Origin: Owenia fusiformis
Taxonomy: Eukaryota > Annelida > Polychaeta > Sabellida > Oweniidae
NCBI GenBank assembly: GCA_903813345.2
Contig: CAIIXF020000007.1
Span: 24,665,564 to 24,729,563 of the forward strand
Direction: 5' to 3'
DNA length: 64,000 nucleotides
The notes beneath the pieces were generated by a model. The model saw nothing but the letters and a program-made list of their open reading frames with translations, did no database searches and was not told the DNA's origin. The first letter of the stretch is position 1, and each line of letters opens with the position of its first letter. A program made the translations under genes and the position numbers. Positions 11,001 to 19,179 of the stretch are shown in pieces.

Positions 11001-13751
11001 TCTCCAATGTTCAATGAAAAAGTTCATGGCGCTAGCATATTTGCTAAACGTTCCGACACCAAATAAAAGTGATAGTTTGCCCATTAGAGGCATAACAATG
11101 GTTGGATCTTGACTCAACTCTCCATCGAGTCTGTCCAATTCGATCGCTTTATTCAACATGGGGTGTCCGTCGGGTACTGCCTCTCCTGTTACCTGTAAAG
11201 ACAGAATGTTAAGACAATGTTACATAGAAGTTCTACATACCATAACATCTTGAAATGACCAACAAAATTGCAACTTGATCAATGAGAACTAGAAATCGGC
11301 AACTCCACGAAGTAGCAAATCCCAACGAAAACTAATGTAACATTTACCATCTACTCTTGTCGTCGAATTCCAGCTATAGGCAGCCATTTTGAATTTTGTG
11401 AGGCACAAATCAGAAAAACAATACCATACTTCTACTTGGTCAGAAAATTTATTACGAAATCCCACATTAGGCGGCCATTTTGAATTTTACGAGGCCCGAA
11501 ACAGAAGAAGGATACAATAATTGCAATCTACTTTAAGTTACCTTTCATTTGAGTATAGTAAAGCTATACTTCAAACACATCTCAAAATTAATGCACATTT
11601 CTGTTCTTCCAACACGGCCCCTGGTGGCCATGATGAAAAACACGGAATATATGTGATACAGATACAGGGTGTCCAAAAAACAGGAGCGTAAGAAAGTTGA
11701 ATAATTCAATTTTGAATATTTCGCTTTGAAATTTTAGAATTATTTAGTTCATTCAATGCGAATTTTGTTCTGAAAGTTTGTGTAATTATAATATTCATTA
11801 CTTTGGTTTAAAAAAAAACATAGATTTTTGCGAAAAATTCCCGCCATTTTTAAAGAGGTCGCCATCTTGAGAATTTTTTGGCGTAAAATTATTCACCGAT
11901 ATACATCTTTTCTCCAAATATGAAGAAAATCCGTCAACCAGTATTCGAGTTATCTTCCGGACAGACAGGCAGACGGACTGACGGACGGACTGACTTACGG
12001 ACGGAGGGCTTCACTATATCCCTACTGAACTTCATTCGTTGGGATAATAAGCAAGAATATAATGGGTGAATAGAAAAATACTTTTGAGGATTATACAAAA
12101 TGTAAAAAAAAATTAAAAAAGATAAGTACTGCTATGTACTGCTATGTATAACCCTTTAACTCACCATGGTATTCATTACTTGACTTATAGCATGGTGAAT
12201 GTATGTAAATGGGTCAAAATCTGCTCCACCTAACTGCTCAATCTTGTCTAAACATTTAGCAATTTCTGTCATGGTAATGGCTTCAATTTTGTCCATCCCT
12301 TCTCCATATTGACGAAGACCTTTGTGGACAAGCTTACGAATGAAGCGTAACTTGGGGTCATAGTTCCTTAATGCCAGGTGAACTTCATTTCCCTCAAGGC
12401 TTTCAATCGATGCAGGCATTCGAGGCCGGTCAGCAAAATCACTTCCTAAAGATGTACTGAATAATCTGTGTTCTTTCCAATATAAAGGATAAATATATAT
12501 AAGCACAAATGCCAAAGGGAAGGGTGACTAAAAACTTTAAAGAAACCCAACAAGAAAAGCAAACTGTAAGTGTAAATCTGTCATAAGAAAAGTAGACCCT
12601 ATATATCCCAAAACCATAATCTAACGTGAAAAGAAACAATGTCTAACATCCCCCTCCCCCTCCAATCGAGAACCAATATCACAATCCAGGACCAGAACAC
12701 CAAGGGACATTTCATTCATACTGAAGTCATTACAATACATGTTGAAGAAAAATTGAAAAAATTGATAGCCAATACTCATAACATCAAAAATAGTTGTAGA
12801 TACTAGTACTCATAAAAGATAGAGTATTCAGTCTCAAATGATGTGGGATAGATAAAATCCAGTCTCGAAGTCCATAGGCAATTCAAAGGGTCAACATCCG
12901 TTCGCAAAGCCGTCATCCATAATCCAAAGATTGAGAGTCTTCGATTATCGGACAAAATCCAATGAAAATGTTAGAAGGTGTAGTAATCAGAGGATTTGTG
13001 TGAAGTAAGCATGTACAGGATGAGACAAAAATACCACCTACTTATTTTGGAATAACATTCTTAATAATTAATTATAAGGGATCTTCGTGATTTTTTATTT
13101 GTAGATGGAGTGTTCAATGGAAGAAAGATTGGTATGCTTGGGAATGAGGAAATATCTAATTTTTCACGGAGGCGTGCTCTGGCACAGAATCATTTAAAAA
13201 TGTAAATTAGCAAATTTGTATTCTCTAAAATTAACCCACTAAGCGAGTCAGTTTATCAAATTTGATAAAATTATTTCAGAAAAATGGGTAGGTGACATAT
13301 TATTGATAACATATGTGAAAACTATCCAAAAATGGGTCAAACAATTTCAGAAAACTGTGTTTTGAATATTTTTTGACGGTTTCGTTGACAGCATACCTGG
13401 ACGGAAATTTTGATATCTCAAAATCTCAAATCTACACCTAAAAATCATGAAAATTCCTTAAATATAGAGGAACTACATGTACTTACCTTTTGTGACCAAC
13501 ATTTCCCCGATCAGTGATCCACTCACGACGACAATCTCTTTTCCCAAAAGATTAATCTTGAAGATCTCGCCATATTCCATCATCCATTCATGCAGTTTTT
13601 GCACCAATTTGAAAGTGCTCGATATTTCAAAGACGTTTCCAGCTATGGGTACTCCACTAGGACCTGGGATGTGTGGCAATTTACTGCGTGGTCTTCTCCA
13701 CATAAACCAAAAGAGAAGTACCACTGTCAATGCAGTCAGTATCGCCAACAT
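7821..13751 (-). CDS. Cytochrome P450, clan 2 type (7 coding exons, complete)
   Basis: A haem-thiolate monooxygenase, expected on the ER membrane with P450 reductase as partner; the substrate cannot be predicted. Seven exons joined at GT..AG sites with matching phases give 495 aa. A hydrophobic N-terminal anchor (residues 2..18) is followed by the Pro-rich hinge [11 protein letters not shown] (25..35). The C-helix lies around 117..136, AGITTT in the I-helix at 295..300, ExxR at Glu352..Arg355, the PERF-like FNPDRF at 405..410, and the haem loop [10 protein letters not shown] with ligand Cys436 at 429..438. The length is normal for CYP2-clan enzymes. Two signature residues differ: the C-helix Trp is Leu121 and the I-helix Asp/Glu is Thr298. 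The start is the only Met before the anchor. It shares its strand with the neogenin gene but no obvious function. Confidence 0.93.
8152..8460. mobile_element. G/C-homopolymer element in P450 intron 6
   Basis: The left edge reads CACTGGCGGAT and the right edge ATCCGCCCCTG, inverted to each other. Between them are poly-G/poly-C runs and reiterated GGGCCCAAAA/GGCCTTTT blocks. The edges resemble hAT-like miniature elements (CAGGGGCGGAT..). A clean 8-bp target duplication was not found. Open frames here are Gly/Pro-rich artefacts. Confidence 0.55.
8795..8916 (-). CDS. P450 coding exon 6
   Basis: Residues 385..424 plus two bases: [15 protein letters not shown] and the PERF-type motif FNPDRF. The acceptor is ATTCCTAG and the donor GTAAGT. 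Confidence 0.92.
9086..9351 (-). CDS. P450 coding exon 5
   Basis: Residues 296..384: the rest of the I-helix ([11 protein letters not shown]), helices J and K with the ExxR pair (HELLR), and the beta region ([13 protein letters not shown]). The acceptor is TTTCCTGTAG and the donor GTAATA. Confidence 0.93.
10086..10279. mobile_element. Inverted-repeat miniature element in P450 intron 4
   Basis: TGTCCATATGTTTTGTATCC at the left returns as the complement GGATACAAAATATTGGACA at the right, with a few mismatches. The spacer is AT-rich and non-coding. The target duplication is unclear. Confidence 0.45.
10531..10669 (-). CDS. P450 coding exon 4
   Basis: Residues 250..295 plus one base, ending in the I-helix (FLMFELYSA). 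The frame is too short and split to show as one long open frame. The acceptor TTCCAG and donor GTATGT join it in phase to both neighbours. Confidence 0.9.
10992..11192 (-). CDS. P450 coding exon 3
   Basis: Residues 183..249, 67 codons in phase 0-0. It begins [11 protein letters not shown] just after TTTACAG and ends HWRSYE before GTAAAA. It covers the region of helices F and G. Confidence 0.9.
11280..12060. repeat. Repeat-rich P450 intron 2 with GCCATTTTGAA and GACGGAC motifs
   Basis: Two related GGCAGCCATTTTGAATTTT(A/G) segments lie at about 11380 and 11470. At 11955..12008 a run of GACAGACAGGC/GACGGACGGAC units is followed by CTTCACTATATCCCTACT. This has the layout of the 3' end of an interspersed invertebrate repeat; a similar tail occurs at 27830. 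Confidence 0.45.
12165..12445 (-). CDS. P450 coding exon 2
   Basis: Residues 89..182: the B-C region ([10 protein letters not shown]) and the C-helix, in which Leu121 replaces the usual Trp while Arg125 is kept. The acceptor TCTTTAG|GA and donor ATG|GTGAGT fix the ends. Confidence 0.92.
12446..13486. other. P450 intron 1
   Basis: About 1.0 kb of AT-rich intron. No exon, RNA gene or clear repeat was found in it. Confidence 0.7.
13487..13751 (-). CDS. P450 coding exon 1
   Basis: Encodes residues 1..88 plus one base: the membrane anchor, the Pro-rich hinge and the first beta strands. The donor is AAAAG|GTAAGT. The following intron is about 1.0 kb. Confidence 0.92.
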
Positions 13752-13819
13752 GATGTGCCAGTATGCTCAGTTGCTAAATGCTCAATATGTTGGACTTCTA
13801 GAAGTATCAATAAAAGGTA

Positions 13820-13912
13820 CAGTCTGTTACACTGCTTCAAAAGCAAGCAGTTGAACATGAAGAATAAGAAATCTAAAGACTATTGTGCAATAATACAAGA
13901 AAAATATACTCC
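13820..13912 (+). repeat. Left copy of an inverted repeat upstream of P450 exon 1
   Basis: This ~90-bp segment, starting 70 bp upstream of the P450 start codon, returns in reverse complement at 15925..16021. Shared landmarks are CAGTCTGTTACACTGCTTC, CAGTTGAACATGAA and AAAGACTATT. The two flank the palindrome described next. Confidence 0.7.
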
Positions 13913-14164
13913 TCAAAAAAGTTAAGGACCAGTAGTTTTCTTCATAGGTCTACATGTTAAACCTTAAGTATCTTTAAACTTTATTTTCTAAGCCCAAAAC
14001 GAAAAAAAACTGATAATGTAAATGGATATGTACCTTGACTCTATTCTCTATATTACTTTAATCTCTTTATTACAATCGGTAAAAAAATTGCAGAACCCTG
14101 CCTTAATAAGGCAATGGATCTTCAAATAAAACCTTAGCAAAGTAGATAGTCTATCTTTTTTTGG

Positions 14165-15160
14165 TATAGGTATATAGGTCCAGTGTTAATACAAGTATAT
14201 GGGGATTAGATGTACTTTTGTTGTTTACATGAACGTAAAACCAAAACATAGCATGAAATCTGCAGTCTTCCGGGTTTTCTCTGGGTTTGTATTGTCTCAT
14301 TGGGGGTTTCTGACTTTAAAACAAACCCTTACCTTAATAGATTTGTGTCTCTGGAACATTGTTGTAAATAGTTTTTATAAGCAATTCTGAAAGAACATGA
14401 CACCTTTTTGTTTTCCGGATTTCAGTCATGAATTACGTCAATATGGCGTGCAAACTTTGGGTAGACGTTGTGATTCTCGGATGTCCAGACGTGTCAGGAA
14501 CACATAGATACTGTACTCGAATGATCTTGATTGGACATCAGGGTGCAGAGAAATCGTAATTTTACTGAGTGGCTTCAGGAAAAAATAAACAGGGTTATAA
14601 GCCACGTTAATTCTGAAAAAATCACATGACGAATAGGCCTCAAACAAGAGGGCACAGCTTTTTGCACTAACACCAGGGTGGCCTATAACCCTTTTATTTT
14701 TTCATGAAGCCACTCACTAAAATTACGATTTCTCTGCATCCTTATGTCCAATCAAGATCATTCGAGTACCTACGTGTTCCTGACAGGTTTGGACAACCAA
14801 GGAAGGGCAACGTCTACCCAAAGTTTGCACGCCACATTGACGTAATTCATGATTGAAATCGGGAAAACAAAAAGGTGTAATATTCTTTCAGAATTGCTTA
14901 TAAAAACTATTTACAACAATATTCCCGAGACACAAATCCATTTAGGTAAGGGTTTATTTTAAAGTCAGAAACCCCCAATGAGACAATACAAACCCAGAGA
15001 ACAGAGAAAACCCGGAAGACTGCAGATTTCATGTACGTTCATGTAAACAACTAAAGTACATCTAATCCCCATATATTAACACCGGACCATTCTGATTTAT
15101 CAGAGTCCCTCTTTACCTAACGCTTTTGGATCCCACAATGACACTGGACCTATATATTAA
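14165..15160. mobile_element. ~1-kb palindromic element
   Basis: The left arm at 14165..14640 and right arm at 14668..15160 are inverted copies across a short centre. Landmarks in both are ATGAATTACGTCAAT, GCGTGCAAACTTTGGGTAG and GAGTGGCTTCA. The right arm carries an extra segment near 15085..15140. No coding domain was recognised in either direction. Such a structure extrudes as a long hairpin and may be unstable when cloned. Confidence 0.7.
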
Positions 15161-15609
15161 ACTACGTGGAGTAGGGCAATCTGCATTTGATTCGGTTCAG
15201 TTCTATAGCAATCTTTAACTGATTCGGTTCACTTTTACGCATGCGCAAAAATGAAAGGTGCTTCCCATAATACCTTTCGGTTAAAGCATTCAATATATAT
15301 ACCATCATCAATGCTGTGAACAAAACTATTTAGTAATTAAGGACCATCCTAGCATGTGCACCCATGATCCCAGGTAGTTATTTAAACCTAAAATAATCCA
15401 TCATATACTTTTGTACTAGATCGTACATCTAAAAATTAGTACTGGCCATGTTGTATGTTGAATGTTTAAGTCAATCTCCCCGGGTCAATCTCCGAACCTT
15501 TTGTGAAGGTACGCAACGTGCGAAATGAATTTTGAGAATGTGTTTAAGTATGATGATGGACTGCGGAGGCAAATACAGAAAAATTAAATGTATGGGCGAT
15601 TAGATAGTA

Positions 15610-15890
15610 TACGATGGGTAGATTAGAGTCTCTGGAACACTTTTGTAAATAGTTTTCACAGGCAATTTTGTTTGCGTATCTCAAATTTTGTCTTCCCGAT
15701 ATCAGCCATGAATTACGTCAATATAGCGTGCAAACTTAGGGTAGACATTGTCCATCCCGGATGCCCAAACGTGTCAGGAACACATAGATACTTCAATGAT
15801 CTTGATTGGACATCATGGTGCAGAGAAATTGTAATTTTACTGAGTGGCTTCACAAAAAAATAAACAAGGTTATAAGCCACATAAATAATC
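15610..15890 (+). repeat. Third copy of the palindrome arm
   Basis: This segment is homologous to the left arm (14340..14620) in direct orientation: CATGAATTACGTCAATATAG, GTGTCAGGAACACATAGATA and GGTTATAAGCCAC are shared. It is more diverged at the edges. Confidence 0.7.
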
Positions 15891-15924
15891 TGAAATATAC
15901 AAATGTCATTCGTGTGCAATATGA

Positions 15925-16021
15925 ATATATCAGTTTTTCTATTAGGCATAATAGTCTTTGGATTTCTTTAATTTTCATGTTCAACTGCTTTTTGCCTTTG
16001 AAGCAGTGTAACAGACTGTAT
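15925..16021 (-). repeat. Right copy of the P450-upstream inverted repeat
   Basis: Reverse complement of 13820..13912 with small indels. Confidence 0.7.
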
Positions 16022-18200
16022 ATATATATAAGTTTGAAAAGTATATTCAACTAAAATATAGAACTCTCTAGATATAGATGTAGTCTGTGTAAATGACCAT
16101 AATCATTGATGAGTGTCTGTTTTGATCAAGCAAGAGCAGCTAGTGCTTTGGCAATAGTATGAATGTAGTCAATTGACATGCAGTCCTAAAGTGCATTCCG
16201 TATTGCAGTCTTAGGTAGAACCCTCCATGCCTGCAACTTACCTCTCAGTCCCCCATTTGTTCTCCTGGGTTCTGATATTTTTCAAATATTTTATATATCC
16301 TCGACTGAATAGCTACGTTGGCTTACGACTGACCGTGAATCATGATCAACTGGTGGTATACGACTGATCGTGAATCAACTGGTGGTATACGACTGACTAT
16401 GAATCAACTGGACATTTACAGTTTGGACCATAAATATACCACAAGTCGATCACCATTTACAAACCATGCTGGTTTCCATAGTTTCCAATATTATTTTGCC
16501 TATACGTATCCCCTAAAATGTTTATATTTTACATTTTGCATGCTCTCATTCACCAATATATGGCCTCTTAAAAATTCTATTATTTTTCACAATGGAAAAT
16601 CTCACTTAAAAGCAAATCAATGACTCGTTTACTTTTGGTCCAAACAGTGAGCTAAATATATAGCCCTCCCTATATATTGACCGTAAAGCTATATATATAT
16701 AAGCTATTATCATATATCAACAACTTGAATGTTCATGAGCTCTACGATCGAGTCCAAAGGCCAATGCGTAAAGCATTTGGATAAATTATTAATCTGTTTG
16801 ATAATTTAGGTACAGTTTCATGATTTAAACAATTGTACTTATCGTCTCACCCGGTCCCACTCCTTAAAACAATTGTATGTTGACTTTACTGTTGACTTGA
16901 CTATTTATTATCACATTTGGACACCAATCTACTTTTGCAATTTCAACCAGTTTAAACAAGTGCCAGTTTTAATATATCCCGAAGGAAAATGGTTTTTGAG
17001 GCATTTGTTAGTAAAAATTAACAGATCTATTTTTCGAGGTCAGTTTTTAAGCTGATGAAGATATCAAAAATGACAGGTCAATGAGGTGGCCATGACACTG
17101 ATTTTTTGGCGTCTTTAACCCACTAAGATAAAATATCAGGGGTACCCGATGATTATTTACTTATATATTTCTTTAAAGAATATTATACCTATAACAAACA
17201 TTACATGAAGTGGAAGAGCCCCTTTTGATTATAGTCATCAACCCTACCCCCCCCCCCCCCCTCTCTGAAGCCTGTCTGTCCCTATGGTGAGGATTTTCAA
17301 AATAGGAATTACTTTGTGCCAGAATGGAGATAACCTATATCAGCAAATTCAAGATAACAAAAATCACACTAAATGTTAAATAAATTATGTCATGGCATAT
17401 ACTACCTTATAAATGGCATCATGACAACAATTCCCTTTTCAATCTATTTTTGAATTTAGATGGTGAATTTATGAAGATCAGGTCATCTGTAAGAATATTC
17501 CAGGTATCCGGACCCTGTTTGCTTATAGAAAACCGCCCAAAAGCAGGTCTAAGGTTAAAAAAACTGTTGTCTTGTCAGGGGTTGGTGTATGACTCTATTT
17601 GAACTAAATAACAACTTGGAAAATATTGGAAATATATGCCAGCAACTTTAAAATACTGAGCTGTGTTATCTCTAGGTTTGCAATTATTAAAAAAAGTATT
17701 CTAATAAATTGCATGCATTTGTAATCATGGATTTTCATAATATATGAAGGTGGAACATTTCCCCAGATTAATATTATTTTCCTGCCTCCAGAATTCATGC
17801 AGGATTCGCTGTTTAAGTAGTTTACAAATGAATCCTGTAGCTTTGTAATCTAAGTTATGTTTCACTCTATGAAGTGGTTGCTAGAGTCTTAGAATTTTTG
17901 TTTCAATATTTCCAAGAGAGATGTTCATGTGTTAGAACTCCAAGAAAATTACTAACATCAGTCCTTTGCAAGACAGTGTTGTTCATGGATTTTTGTCATA
18001 ATCAGTGACTTTTTGAGGAGATTTAGAAACAAGATAATTAATTTCAGAAGGGTTAAGAGAAGGCTTGTTGCATTTGAACCATTCACTTATAATAGAAAGT
18101 TCATGATTTATGGACAAGTTAAGTTGTTCAAAATGTATACAAATTCTTGTTCGGATTTCTGTACAGCAATGGATAGTCTACTATCCTTATTATTACGTTA
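16022..18200. other. Intergenic, no gene seen
   Basis: A 28- to 29-bp tandem unit (TGGTATACGACTGATCGTGAA) repeats about three times at 16320..16411. A poly-C tract lies at 17248..17262. The short open frames show no domain, codon pattern or splice context. Confidence 0.5.
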
Positions 18201-18340
18201 TGCCTGGGTCACATATACTCCGATCCATCGGCCGGCGCCCGCCCGACTGAGTGTTTTGTTCAATATTGTATTCAATTTTGAACAAAATACTCAATCGGCC
18301 GGGCGCCGTAGTGAAAATCGGAGCATATGTGACCAAGGCA
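18201..18340. mobile_element. 140-bp Harbinger-like miniature element
   Basis: Terminal inverted repeats TGCCTGGGTCACATAYRCTC at both ends continue into a long hairpin with GC-rich GGCCG/GCGCC blocks and TTTTGTTCAA near the centre. TTA flanks both sides (18198..18200 and 18341..18343), the 3-bp duplication typical of PIF/Harbinger. Confidence 0.7.
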
Positions 18341-18498
18341 TTATTGGTCGATATCTTTGTTGGTCTCAAAAAAATACAATTAATAGGAAAAATATCCAGT
18401 CTATCATTTTTTGTCTTGCCTATTTTAAATGTGCAGCTCCAAGATGACAGTGCTCAAAGTAGTATTCTAAAAACATTTCCAAGTTATGTATGATATTG

Positions 18499-18778
18499 CA
18501 GGGGCGTAGCCAGCTTTCAGTCAGGGGGGGGGGTGCGATCGCCGAAAATTTTTCAGTTTTCGGTCAGGGGGGGGGTGCGATTTTGCCATAAGCAACACAA
18601 AAAATTAAGAGTTCTTTTACAAAAATTGATGCAACTTCCTTCAAAATTGAGCTAGAAGCTTCAAATAAAAAGCATTTTAAAGCTTTTTTCTACCTCTATC
18701 CAATGGTCATATTTTCAAAGGTTATGGGGGGGGGGGTGCGATCGCACCCATCGCACCCCCCCCCCCTGGCTACGCCCA
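18499..18778. mobile_element. 280-bp hAT-like miniature element
   Basis: The ends are CAGGGGCGTAGCCAG and the complement of a slightly decayed copy (CTGGCTACGCCCA). The 8-bp target duplication TGATATTG lies at 18491..18498 and 18779..18786. Poly-G/C runs with GTGCGATCGC lie just inside each end. CAGGGGCG termini and an 8-bp duplication are hAT features. There is no transposase, so it is non-autonomous. Confidence 0.8.
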
Positions 18779-18969
18779 TGATATTGTAACACATCTATTA
18801 TAATGATGAAGGACTATTTTGTATTTTTACTTTTTTACAGGTATTCTTACACGGGAAATGTGACGTTAAAAATCTACCAATTTTCTCAGTTTATCCATTC
18901 TGTCCCAAGAGAGGAAAACTGGTCGGTGTGTTGTTTTGAAAAATTCTCCAGATGGACTGACAAAATATA

Positions 18970-19058
18970 CAACTCCGGTGGGACTCGAACCCACAACCTT
19001 TGAATTACTTGTAATAACCACTAGAAGTCCAACGCGCTATCCATTGCGCCACGGAGTC
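18970..19058 (-). tRNA. tRNA-Arg(UCU) with a 16-nt intron
   Basis: On the minus strand, the acceptor GACTCCG (19058 downwards) pairs with CGGAGTT, ending in a G discriminator at 18970. The D arm is GCGC AATGGATA GCGC, the anticodon stem TTGGA/TTCAA and the loop CT-TCT-A, the variable loop AGGTT, and the T arm GTGGG TTCGAGT CCCAC. Anticodon TCT reads AGA. After position 37 a 16-nt insertion (19006..19021) sits at the canonical tRNA intron site. Intron-bearing tRNA-Arg(UCU) genes are known in animals, including human. The A and B boxes are intact, so it is probably functional; a tRNA-derived repeat is the alternative. Confidence 0.93.
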
Positions 19059-19179
19059 TACATGCTTTTAATACTATCCGAGCTTATTGCTCAACCCAGG
19101 CAAATTCAACTCCTGCAACTCAAATCCATTTCAACGCCAAATCAAATGTCCATTTCTTGACAAGCTTATATATAGATAT

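Noticed and set aside
13477-13925. Plus-strand frames over P450 exon 1
   Set aside because: Antisense shadows of the P450 exon and its upstream repeat.
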